From: Methanomicrobiales archaeon
GTDB lineage: Archaea; Halobacteriota; Methanomicrobia; Methanomicrobiales; JACTUA01
Reading direction: 5' to 3'
NCBI GenBank assembly: GCA_028678885.1
Contig: JAJRCP010000068.1
Coordinates: forward strand, 1-16,422
Length of the DNA stretch: 16,422 nucleotides
Made by a program: the position numbers and the translations under genes. Below the pieces are notes generated by a model that was not told the origin of the DNA, made no database searches, and saw only the letters and a program-made list of their open reading frames with translations. The first letter of the stretch is position 1; each line of letters starts with the position of its first letter. Positions 7,406-14,226 of this stretch are shown piece after piece.

Positions 7406-7925
7406 AATTCGTATTCACTCCCGTGGTGGTCAAGGCGGGGTGACAGCAGCACGCCTTCTCGCTGATGCTGCATTCAGAGGAGGGAAATACGCAACCGCTT
7501 CGCCTTTCTATGGAGCAGAACGTCGCGGCGCCCCTGTAGTCGATTTCGTCCGTATCAACGACCGGCCTATCCGTATCTACAGCCAAATAGAACACCCGGA
7601 TCTGGTGGTCGTACTGGATCCGAGCATCATGGACGCGGTTGATATTTTGCAGGGTCTGAAAAAAGGTGGCAGTATTGTTATCAACAGTCCGAAACCGCTG
7701 GAGATTCCTAGACATCCGGTTTTTCATGTGGATCTCACTGGTATCGCTATTGCCCAGAACCTGGTGGTCGCGGGTAGTCCTGTCCTGGATACCCCGCTTC
7801 TCGGAGCTCTCGCAAAAATGGGCTTTGTTTCCTTGGATGCTGCACTCGCTGCGATCCGGGATATGTTCTCTGACGAAAGAAATATCAAAGCGGCCGAAAT
7901 TGCCTTCAGGGAGCTGAACCTATGA
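7398..7925 (+). CDS. 2-oxoacid:ferredoxin oxidoreductase, gamma subunit
   Basis: The 175-residue gamma subunit carries the CoA-binding family signature HSRGGQGGVTAARLLADAA (residues 7-25) and the AERRGAPVVDFVRI segment. This domain contributes to CoA recognition and complex assembly. It starts inside the end of the alpha gene (ATG 7398, with GGAG eleven bases upstream) and finishes in an ATGA overlap with the delta subunit. No defects are visible. Confidence 0.93.
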   Translation: MYEIRIHSRGGQGGVTAARLLADAAFRGGKYATASPFYGAERRGAPVVDFVRINDRPIRIYSQIEHPDLVVVLDPSIMDAVDILQGLKKGGSIVINSPKPLEIPRHPVFHVDLTGIAIAQNLVVAGSPVLDTPLLGALAKMGFVSLDAALAAIRDMFSDERNIKAAEIAFRELNL

Positions 7926-8176
7926 AGCGGAAGCGAAGGCGTCTTGCCCTTAGCGAGCCGGTTGAAGGTGCTTCAGGGAAAACCGGATCCTGGCGTACCT
8001 ATCAACCGTTGGTCAACCGCGAGCTATGCAATCAATGCGGCCTCTGCGTCTTATACTGCCCAGAAGCTGCCATCAGCGAGGAGCAGGAAATGGATCTCCG
8101 GTTCTGTAAAGGGTGTGGTATCTGTGCGAATGAGTGCCCAAAAAAAGCTATCAGGATGATCCGAGAAGAACGATAG
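7922..8176 (+). CDS. 2-oxoacid:ferredoxin oxidoreductase, delta (2x[4Fe-4S]) subunit
   Basis: The 84-residue delta subunit is a ferredoxin-like electron-transfer protein with two complete cluster motifs: CNQCGLCVLYCP (C36, C39, C42, C46) and CKGCGICANECP (C62, C65, C68, C72). The lead GKTGSWRTYQPLVNRELC is typical of PorD/VorD proteins. It relays electrons from the beta-subunit cluster to ferredoxin. The gene closes the four-gene operon; the start overlaps the gamma stop as ATGA. The N-terminus is unusually basic (KRKRRR). Confidence 0.93.
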   Translation: MKRKRRRLALSEPVEGASGKTGSWRTYQPLVNRELCNQCGLCVLYCPEAAISEEQEMDLRFCKGCGICANECPKKAIRMIREER

Positions 8177-8297
8177 TATTGTATTCTCCTAATTTCTTTA
8201 GTGACAGTATAATCATGAAACGGGATGGGGCTTTCTCGCGTGATTCGCGTTCGCTGTTCTAGAAGCTACAGCAATTTGACTCCGGATCGAAGAGCTG

Positions 8298-8342
8298 TTA
8301 AAAAATGAAATATGGGTTTTGATGGAATCTATTGTGGAAAAA
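8298..8342 (-). terminator. T-tracts downstream of the thermosome gene
   Basis: Read on the minus strand, T5 (plus 8338-8342) and T6 (plus 8300-8305) follow the thermosome stop within 55 bases, a usual archaeal termination signal. The convergent gap 8177-8351 also has a TTTCTTT tract on the plus strand (about 8192-8199) for the oxidoreductase operon and a small GCTGT/ACAGC inverted repeat (8253-8272). Nothing else was recognised there. Confidence 0.35.
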
Positions 8343-8351
8343 GAGGGGTAT

Positions 8352-10007
8352 TTAGAATTCGCCGCCCATTTCGCCCATACCGCCCATACCGCCCATGCCG
8401 CCGCCGCCAGGTGGCATAGGGGCTTCTTCCTTGGACATCTTGCTCGCCGCGATCACATCATCGATTCGTAGGATCATGGTGGCCGCTTCAGAAGCGCTAG
8501 AAACCGCTTGGGTTTTCACCCGTAGAGGTTCTACAACACCTTCTTTCAGCATGTCAGCGGTCTTTCCGGTGAAGACTTGGATGCCCACATTCTTCTTGTT
8601 TTTTTCATGGGCCGCACGTAGCTCGACCAGCATATCGATTGGGTCCAGTCCCGCATTTTCCGCAAGGGTTCGCGGAATGATCTCCATTGCAGAGGCGAAT
8701 GCCTCAATAGCGAGCTGGGCACGTCCTCCCACACTTGCTGCGTAATCGCGAAGTTTCAGGGAGACTTCAATCTCAGGTGCTCCACCGCCAGCAACAAATT
8801 TTTTGTCTTCGAGGGCAACAGCCACCACGTTCAGTGCGTCATCGAGGGCACGTTCGAGCTCGTCCACCACGTGCTCTGTTCCACCACGGACTATAATGGA
8901 CACTGCTTTTGGATTTTCGCATTTCTCGATGAAGATCATCGCTTCCCCGCTCACTTTGCGCTCTTCCACAAGGCCAGCCTTTCCAAGTTCCTTGGGGGTG
9001 ATCGCATCGATACTGCTAACCACACTGGCGCCGGTCGCGCGGGCGAGTTTCTCCATGTCACTCTTCTTTACCCGGCGGGCTGCCATAATACCTGCCTTGG
9101 CAAGGTAGTGCTGGGCGATATCATCGATACCTTTCTGGCAGAAGAGAACATTCGCACCGCTCTTCACCACTTTCTCCACAATCGCCCTGATCATCCGCTC
9201 CTCTTCATCAAGGAATGCCTGAAGCTGGTCGGGACTCGTGATATTTATCTCTGCATCTACCTCTGTCTTCTTGAATTCCACAGAAGCATTTAGAAGAAGG
9301 ATCTTCGCTTTCTCAATTTTCTTTGGCATGGCGGGGTGGACACGTTCTTTGTCGACGATCATTCCTTCAATAATCTCGGTATCTTCGGCAGAGCCGCCGA
9401 CTTTCTTCTCTATCTTGATATTGTCGATATCAACAGTCCCGTCTTCATCGACAACCATTGTAACCGCCTTTACAACGAGATTTGTGAGCTTGTCCTTTGC
9501 AGCTTCTGAACCCTTGCCGGTCATAGCGGTGTTCGCGATCTTAACCAGCATTTCCTTATCATTCGGCTTGATGGTAATGGCCATCTCGTTGAGGATCTGT
9601 TCCGCCTTTTCCGCGGCCATGCGATATCCGTGAGCGATAACAGTGGGATGCACATCCTGCTCCAGAAGATCTTCTGCCTGCTTCAGGAGTTCACCTCCGA
9701 TCACGACCGCTGTGGTAGTACCGTCTCCGACCTCTTCGTCCTGGGTCTTTGCGACTTCTACCATCATCTTCGCTGCTGGATGCTCGATGTCCATCTCTTT
9801 TAAGATGGTGACACCATCGTTTGTGATCACAACGTCACCGATGGTATCGACAAGCATCTTGTCCATACCCTTTGGTCCAAGAGTGGTTCGTACCGCATTT
9901 GCGACTGCCTTTGCCGCTGCGATGTTTGCACCCTGAGCGTCCCGTCCTCGGGTCCGCGAACTACCTTCTTTAAGAATCAGAATGGGTTGTCCTGCAAGTT
10001 GCGACAT
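8352..10007 (-). CDS. ths: thermosome subunit (group II chaperonin)
   Basis: The thermosome is the archaeal ATP-driven double-ring chaperonin that folds proteins in the cytoplasm. The 551-residue protein shows the equatorial ATP-site motifs TTLGPKGMDKM (41-51), NDGVTILKEM and GDGTTT (94-99), the apical region, and the flexible Met/Gly-rich tail GGGGMGGMGGMGEMGGEF. The frame opens with GTG at 10019, but ATG 10007 is chosen: MSQLAGQPILILKEG is the family N-terminus, and the GTG is part of a GGTGA ribosome-binding site seven bases upstream. It has its own promoter and probably its own terminator. Which paralogue (alpha or beta) this is cannot be told. Confidence 0.98.
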   Translation of the reverse strand: MSQLAGQPILILKEGSSRTRGRDAQGANIAAAKAVANAVRTTLGPKGMDKMLVDTIGDVVITNDGVTILKEMDIEHPAAKMMVEVAKTQDEEVGDGTTTAVVIGGELLKQAEDLLEQDVHPTVIAHGYRMAAEKAEQILNEMAITIKPNDKEMLVKIANTAMTGKGSEAAKDKLTNLVVKAVTMVVDEDGTVDIDNIKIEKKVGGSAEDTEIIEGMIVDKERVHPAMPKKIEKAKILLLNASVEFKKTEVDAEINITSPDQLQAFLDEEERMIRAIVEKVVKSGANVLFCQKGIDDIAQHYLAKAGIMAARRVKKSDMEKLARATGASVVSSIDAITPKELGKAGLVEERKVSGEAMIFIEKCENPKAVSIIVRGGTEHVVDELERALDDALNVVAVALEDKKFVAGGGAPEIEVSLKLRDYAASVGGRAQLAIEAFASAMEIIPRTLAENAGLDPIDMLVELRAAHEKNKKNVGIQVFTGKTADMLKEGVVEPLRVKTQAVSSASEAATMILRIDDVIAASKMSKEEAPMPPGGGGMGGMGGMGEMGGEF

Positions 10008-10047
10008 AGATTTCACCACGTAGCGTAAAAAGGTTGTATTGGGGTTC

Positions 10048-10057
10048 TATATAAATA
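10048..10057 (-). promoter_or_regulatory. TATA box of the thermosome gene
   Basis: TATATAAATA on the plus strand reads TATTTATATA on the minus strand and lies about 45 bases upstream of ATG 10007. Transcription would begin near 10025, giving a short leader. The box begins only a few bases after the stop of the HTH regulator gene, so any BRE element overlaps that gene's end. Confidence 0.6.
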
Positions 10058-10060
10058 TTA

Positions 10061-10972
10061 TTACCCGTTGATCAATTCCATGAGTTCAAAACCGTCTTCT
10101 ACTGAATGTAATCGCTTCTCTCCGATAATAAGAGTATTTCCTACCTTCTTTTGCTTATTGGAGTCTGTTATCACGCACATTGCACGCGTTTTGGTCACTT
10201 GGGAGAGATTACTGATCAGGGAAGCGCGCTTCACCACTTTCTGGGCAGTACCGTACCCAGTGAGGATGCGGTATTCCTGGAAAATGGTCAGGGCTTCAAA
10301 GGGAGCCCTATGAAGGCGATGACACTCCATTCCGATCCGGTTGAGATCGGGAAGAAGTGGTGCTGATGGGAGAAGCTGCTGGATAGCAAAACGGGAATGA
10401 TAGGAGAAGAGATCGATTGGCACTGTGACCGAAGCCTCAAAGAGCTCTTCAAGTTTGATTGCCACATCTAATGTAGTACCCATGCCGCTTTCGTATTTAC
10501 TGATCGCTCGACGGGATACACCAAGCATGTGCGCAAGATCTCCGAGCGAGAGCTGGTTTCGTTCCCGAAGTTCACGAATAGCCTCCCCATCAATATTCAC
10601 ATACAGGCCCCCGGGAGAGGCGTAGATAAGGGGGGGGTTATGTTCCACTAGGTAATCGTAGAGTGTTGCCACGTTGATGGCGTAAATCCCGTATCGGAGA
10701 TAAATCGCGCCTCTCTGCAGGACTGCATCGCGGGAATGTTCTCCTACGATGAGGGGGATCATTAACAAATGAGAGGCGATCTGGTCGAGATCCCGTGCCA
10801 TTTCTTCGTTCACACTATCAATATGGGTGACGGCTTTAATGATCAGCCCCCTGTCTTCCCGTGCTGCGATTAAGTCGAAACTGCAGGGACGAATGCTGCA
10901 CCGTTCTGATACCTGGTATCCACCCATGATCAGCACGCTGCTGATCATCTGTACCAGCCGATTATCCTGCAT
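10061..10972 (-). CDS. archaeal HTH-type transcriptional regulator (Xre-like, PRK04140 family)
   Basis: The 303-residue protein belongs to the archaeal 'putative HTH-type transcriptional regulatory protein' family. Its centre (about 132-180) is a Cro/C1-type helix-turn-helix: IRELRERNQLSLGDLAHMLGVSRRAISKYESG. The N-terminal third has FDLIAAREDRGLIIKAV, which resembles the core of restriction-endonuclease-like folds; whether it is active is unknown. The C-terminal part is family-specific. Start ATG 10972 (AAGG four to five bases upstream) is preferred over ATG 11056, which would overlap the divergent tiaS. Same strand as the thermosome and ending just before its TATA box, it could regulate that gene, itself or tiaS; this is inference. 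Confidence 0.85.
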   Translation of the reverse strand: MQDNRLVQMISSVLIMGGYQVSERCSIRPCSFDLIAAREDRGLIIKAVTHIDSVNEEMARDLDQIASHLLMIPLIVGEHSRDAVLQRGAIYLRYGIYAINVATLYDYLVEHNPPLIYASPGGLYVNIDGEAIRELRERNQLSLGDLAHMLGVSRRAISKYESGMGTTLDVAIKLEELFEASVTVPIDLFSYHSRFAIQQLLPSAPLLPDLNRIGMECHRLHRAPFEALTIFQEYRILTGYGTAQKVVKRASLISNLSQVTKTRAMCVITDSNKQKKVGNTLIIGEKRLHSVEDGFELMELING

Positions 10973-11020
10973 TTTCCTTAAAAAGCCATATAGTGAGACG
11001 TAAATATAAATACTGGGGTC
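10973..11020. promoter_or_regulatory. 48-bp divergent promoter region between the HTH regulator and tiaS
   Basis: TAAATATAAATA (about 11002-11013) read on the minus strand gives TATTTATATTTA, well placed for a regulator transcript starting near 10980. For tiaS, CTTAAAAAG (about 10977-10985) could serve, with a start near 11006. tiaS has no clear ribosome-binding site (only GGGGTC), so a very short leader is likely. An autoregulating HTH protein bound here would affect both genes. Confidence 0.45.
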
Positions 11021-12256
11021 ATGCGAATCGGCATTGATGATACGGATTCTCCTCAAACCATGTGTACCACATACCTGGGGGCGGTACTTGTACGGAGGTT
11101 GCGGAAGGCCGGCATCCAGGTGAGCAGAGCATATCTGGTCCGTCTAAATCCAAATGTACCGTTCAAAACCCGTGGGAATGCGGCGATTGCCTTGGTTGCT
11201 GAAGGAAATCAAGAAGAAGCGTTCTCCTTGGCCTGCCGATGTGTCGAAGAGCTTGCAGATCTCAAGGCAGAACACACTCATCCTGGTGTAGTTGTCGTAG
11301 GGAAAACCTCCTCACCGACTTTCTATCAACAGGCCGTGCAGGATTTCTGTAGTCTTGAGGACGCGTACCAAGTGCTGGACAAAGAAGGCGCCCTCTATCG
11401 CGGATATAAGATCGGGAGGGGGCTGATCGGTGCAACCGCAGCAGTCTGTGCAGAGTTTTCAGATGTAACCTTTGAATGGCTCGCATACCGTCCGCGGGAA
11501 CGCTGGGGTTCGAATCGTGAGGTAGATGGAAATAGTCTCGGTGTTTCCGAAGAATCGACCTCACCTCACACTTGGGATACCATAGATAGACAAAATCATG
11601 TGGTAGTCTGTGTGCCGCATACTCCCGATCCTGTTCTCTTTGGTATCCGGGGGGATAGTCCCTTCTGGGTAGCACGGGCACGCAGTTTTGTCCAATCTGA
11701 ACAACCCTTTACTGAACAGCTCTATCTGACCAACCAGGGGACCGATGCACATCTTCGAGACGGGACGATTGGTACACTAAAAGAAGGGAGGTCCTATTTG
11801 CTTCCTGGAATCGTATTCTCACGGCCGGAGACCCTGAAAGGAGGACATGTCCGCTTCGTCCTCCAGGATATGGGGAGGAAGGTGCGGTGTATGGCCTATG
11901 AACCCACCAAAGGGTTCAGGGACATTGTAAGGGCACTCGTTCCAGGGGATCATCTGCTGGTGGCCGGCAGTTATAAAAAAGAAAGCATCAATCTGGAGAA
12001 GGTCCGTATCTCTCTGCTCGAGGAGGATGTGGTGCTGCATTCCCCGCTCTGTACTCCATGTAATAGGAGAATGACGAGTGCAGGGAAGGACAAGGGATAT
12101 AAATGCCGATCCTGTGGCGCCCGCTCATTTACGCTGGAAAGAATTGTTCGTCCACGGTTGGTTCATACTGGTTGGTACGAGGTGCCTTCTTGTGCCCGTC
12201 GTCACTTGGCAAAACCTTTGGTTAGAGCCCCTTCGTTTCCGTCCATGTCCTTATAG
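11021..12256 (+). CDS. tiaS: tRNA(Ile2) 2-agmatinylcytidine synthetase TiaS
   Basis: TiaS uses ATP to attach agmatine to C2 of cytidine-34 in the CAU anticodon of tRNA-Ile2, so that it reads AUA rather than AUG. The 411-residue protein starts with the hallmark MRIGIDDTDSPQTMCTTYLGA and has the central ferredoxin-like and LYLTNQGTDAHL region, an OB-fold (about 255-335) and a C-terminal zinc ribbon (C344, C347, C362, C365). Length is normal. Start ATG 11021 is fixed by the conserved N-terminus. It heads a plus-strand string; the dys gene starts 34 bases after the stop. The enzyme is essential in archaea. Confidence 0.96.
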   Translation: MRIGIDDTDSPQTMCTTYLGAVLVRRLRKAGIQVSRAYLVRLNPNVPFKTRGNAAIALVAEGNQEEAFSLACRCVEELADLKAEHTHPGVVVVGKTSSPTFYQQAVQDFCSLEDAYQVLDKEGALYRGYKIGRGLIGATAAVCAEFSDVTFEWLAYRPRERWGSNREVDGNSLGVSEESTSPHTWDTIDRQNHVVVCVPHTPDPVLFGIRGDSPFWVARARSFVQSEQPFTEQLYLTNQGTDAHLRDGTIGTLKEGRSYLLPGIVFSRPETLKGGHVRFVLQDMGRKVRCMAYEPTKGFRDIVRALVPGDHLLVAGSYKKESINLEKVRISLLEEDVVLHSPLCTPCNRRMTSAGKDKGYKCRSCGARSFTLERIVRPRLVHTGWYEVPSCARRHLAKPLVRAPSFPSMSL

Positions 12257-12290
12257 GGTTTACAACCAATGTAAGGATGGGAGAGAACCG

Positions 12291-13223
12291 ATGGATTGTG
12301 GGGAACCCGTATATCAGGTGCGACTGAAACCAGGGATGAGTGTTGGAGACCTTGTGGAAGAACTAGGGAGAGCGGGTGCGTACAATGCAGGAGCACTCTA
12401 TCGGGCGGTGAATATCTATGAACATATGCTCCGAGATCAGAAGGCGACACGGTTCTTTGGTCTGGCGGGCGCGATGGTCCCGGCCGGGATGGGAGGGATC
12501 ATCACTGATCTCATTGAGAAAGGGTATATTGATGTCTTGGTCTCAACAGGCGCAAACTGCGTTCATGATATCATAGAAGCACTGGGCTGCCATCGCTATC
12601 ACGGCACATCCAGCTGTTCAGATATCGAGCTGCGGAGGCTTTCGATCAATCGTATCTATGATGTATTCCTTCCCGATGAGTCCTTCACTCGGTTTGAGGA
12701 GTTTATCCAGGGAACGCTTCATGATCTCTCTTCAGATTCTGTCTTTACCATTGCTGGGCTTCTCTCTGCCCTTGGCAAGAAGCTCCCCAGTGGAATCCTA
12801 GCAACTGCGGAGAAAAAGAACATCCCAGTCTTCTCACCTGCCTTCCAAGACTCAATGCTCGGGCTGCAGTATTGGCTCTTTACTCAGACCCATCATGCGG
12901 TACTCGATGCTGCCGGTGATATGAAGGATCTCTTGGATCGTTGCTTCAATGCCGACCATGCAGGGGCATTTTTTGTCGGAGGTGGGGTTCCCAAAAATTT
13001 TATTTTGCAGAGCATGCTCCTCACCCCGAAAGGCTTCGATTATGCAATCCAGCTCACCGGTGACCGCCCTGATCTCGGCGGTCTTTCGGGCGCGACACTT
13101 GATGAGGCACGGTCCTGGGGAAAGCTCGCGGAAGACGCGGTATCGGTTACGGTATATGGAGATGCAACCATCACACTCCCTCTTCTTGTTGCGGCCACGC
13201 TGGAGCGATTATCCCATGACTGA
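12291..13223 (+). CDS. dys: deoxyhypusine synthase
   Basis: This enzyme transfers the 4-aminobutyl group of spermidine (or forms the modification from agmatine in some archaea) onto a lysine of translation factor aIF5A, using NAD. The 310-residue protein has FFGLAGAMVPAGMGG, LVSTGANCVHDIIEA, IPVFSPAFQDSMLG, the catalytic-lysine motif GGGVPKNFI (K235) and SGATLDEARSWGK, then VTVYGDATITLPLLVA. The frame is open upstream into tiaS, but ATG 12291 with GGGAG eight bases before it gives the family N-terminus. It overlaps pyrF by 8 bases. With tiaS it forms a pair of polyamine-dependent translation modifiers. Confidence 0.96.
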   Translation: MDCGEPVYQVRLKPGMSVGDLVEELGRAGAYNAGALYRAVNIYEHMLRDQKATRFFGLAGAMVPAGMGGIITDLIEKGYIDVLVSTGANCVHDIIEALGCHRYHGTSSCSDIELRRLSINRIYDVFLPDESFTRFEEFIQGTLHDLSSDSVFTIAGLLSALGKKLPSGILATAEKKNIPVFSPAFQDSMLGLQYWLFTQTHHAVLDAAGDMKDLLDRCFNADHAGAFFVGGGVPKNFILQSMLLTPKGFDYAIQLTGDRPDLGGLSGATLDEARSWGKLAEDAVSVTVYGDATITLPLLVAATLERLSHD

Positions 13224-13848
13224 ACTGATCCTTGCCCTGGATGTGACCGATCGAGACCGTGCCCTTGGTATCGCCCACGTTTGTGCGCCATTTCTCGATG
13301 CGATCAAGATCGGGTATCCACTAGTTCTTTTCGCCGGACTGGAAATCGCACAGGAGCTCTCTAGCTTGGGTCTTCCCCTCATCGCGGATTTCAAGATTGC
13401 AGACATCCCTTATACCAACCGCCTGATCTGTGAAGAAGTATTTGGTGCGGGGTTTCATGCAGTGATCGCTCATGGATTCCCCGGGAGCGACTCACTACGG
13501 GCCTGTGTTGATTCCGCCCATGCACATGATGGGGCCTGTTACGTTGTTGCTGAGATGAGCCATCCCGGGGCAGTGGAATTTTTTCCCGAGGTTGCAGACC
13601 GCATCACGTTTCTTGCGATGGAGGTTGGTGCAGATGGGATCATCGCTCCCGCTACACGCCCAGAAAGAATCCGTGAATTGCGAAAGATTGTGGGTAACCG
13701 TAAAATTTACTCTCCCGGTATCGGTGCACAGGGAGGAGACTGGGAGAAGGCATCCTCCTTTGCTGACGGGATTATTGTGGGAAGAACCATCTATGAGTCT
13801 TCTGATCCCGCGGAAGCCGCACGACAATTCTCATGTATCCGCCGATGA
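13216..13848 (+). CDS. pyrF: orotidine 5'-phosphate decarboxylase
   Basis: PyrF decarboxylates OMP to UMP, the last step of UMP synthesis. The 210-residue TIM-barrel protein has the substrate aspartate in LILALD (D9), K31, the catalytic array DFKIADIPYTN (D58, K60, D63), and the C-terminal phosphate site SPGIGAQGGDW with GIIVGRTIY. Length matches archaeal PyrF. ATG 13216 overlaps the dys stop and lies downstream of GGAG; the longer open frame upstream is rejected because it runs through dys. The last codons and the stop codon are shared with a box C/D RNA (see 13839-13897), so the end Ile-Arg-Arg-stop is constrained by two functions. Confidence 0.96.
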   Translation: MTELILALDVTDRDRALGIAHVCAPFLDAIKIGYPLVLFAGLEIAQELSSLGLPLIADFKIADIPYTNRLICEEVFGAGFHAVIAHGFPGSDSLRACVDSAHAHDGACYVVAEMSHPGAVEFFPEVADRITFLAMEVGADGIIAPATRPERIRELRKIVGNRKIYSPGIGAQGGDWEKASSFADGIIVGRTIYESSDPAEAARQFSCIRR

Positions 13849-13897
13849 TGAGCACACCGTTCTGATGAATGATGAACCCCATGAGTCACTGAGGCGG
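13839..13897 (+). ncRNA. box C/D guide sRNA (2'-O-methylation guide), overlapping the pyrF stop
   Basis: All parts of an archaeal box C/D sRNA are present in order: 5' stem CCGCC (13839-13843), box C ATGATGA (13845-13851), a 10-nt guide (13852-13861), box D' CTGA (13862-13865), 3-nt spacer, box C' ATGATGA (13869-13875), a 13-nt guide (13876-13888), box D CTGA (13889-13892), and 3' stem GGCGG (13893-13897), which pairs perfectly with the 5' stem. All four boxes are exact matches and guide lengths suit the archaeal range. Box C contains the pyrF stop TGA (13846-13848). It would work with L7Ae, Nop5 and fibrillarin. By the fifth-base rule, the D' guide would direct methylation of G in a target reading AACGGUGUGC, and the D guide of U in UGACUCAUGGGGU; I cannot name the targets. 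Confidence 0.85.
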
Positions 13898-13916
13898 AAG
13901 CGACACGTAAAAAAAG

Positions 13917-14132
13917 TTGGTAGCCCCGTTAGGGGAATTCTATGTGGATGGCGGAACATTCTTCCAAGTTCCCGCAGGCCTGGCAGACCTGGCGCCACTG
14001 CGAACATTGCGGGCAGCAGGTGATATTCCGTATGCTGAACTTCCGGTTACAGATACGACAGAAGAGTTTGATGTGATCGCAATCGATAGTGAGTGTGGTG
14101 ATCATAACCCTTGCACAAAGAGCTGTACCTGA
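13917..14132 (+). CDS. alternative ORF with TTG start (71 aa), competing with 13942-14076
   Basis: This frame gives an acidic, ordinary-looking product that begins VAPLGEFYVDGGTFFQVPAG and includes the stretch TDTTEEFDVIAIDSE, ending with three cysteines (CGDHNPCTKSC). The codon mix is natural, but the only starts are TTG 13917 without any ribosome-binding site or GTG 13944. It cannot be joined to the frame upstream because that DNA is the C/D RNA. No family recognised. It and the ORF at 13942 overlap in different frames, so at most one is likely real. It ends 94 bases before the NrdD-like gene. Confidence 0.3.
   Translation: MVAPLGEFYVDGGTFFQVPAGLADLAPLRTLRAAGDIPYAELPVTDTTEEFDVIAIDSECGDHNPCTKSCT
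13942..14076 (+). CDS. possible 44-aa CxxC micro-protein
   Basis: ATG 13942 has an excellent ribosome-binding sequence (AGGGG, six bases upstream), better than most starts in this window. The product has three early tryptophans, a HCEHCGQQ segment with one CxxC pair, and a basic end (FRLQIRQKS). About three quarters of its codons end in G or C. One CxxC alone would not make a full zinc site unless the protein dimerises. No family recognised. It lies between the C/D RNA and the NrdD-like gene and overlaps the 71-aa alternative ORF in another frame. Confidence 0.3.
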   Translation: MWMAEHSSKFPQAWQTWRHCEHCGQQVIFRMLNFRLQIRQKSLM

Positions 14133-14226
14133 CCATATGTTACTAACTTTTTGGTCGAAAAATCCTGTGGCCAGAATTCTTGCTTTTGCGCAAAACATTA
14201 ATACCGTACCCTTCAACTCTGTACCT

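Noticed and set aside
8238..8272. Short inverted repeats in the thermosome/oxidoreductase gap.
   Set aside because: Stems of only four to five bases with no accompanying T-tract; noted under the terminator entry but not called as a structure.
8395..8745. Plus-strand ORFs across the thermosome gene.
   Set aside because: They are antisense shadows of a strongly conserved chaperonin, with products rich in Ser, Ala and Pro.
10008..10019. GTG 10019 as the thermosome start.
   Set aside because: The GTG is part of the GGTGA ribosome-binding site for ATG 10007, which gives the family N-terminus MSQLAGQP.
12949..13215. Long upstream extension of the pyrF frame.
   Set aside because: It runs through the catalytic end of dys in another frame; PyrF family proteins begin at MTELILALD.
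13869..13930. A frameshift at the A7 run (13909-13915) that could join a frame starting at ATG 13869 to the 71-aa ORF.
   Set aside because: ATG 13869 is the first bases of box C' of the C/D RNA, so the upstream frame is RNA gene sequence and not coding; no frameshift is needed.
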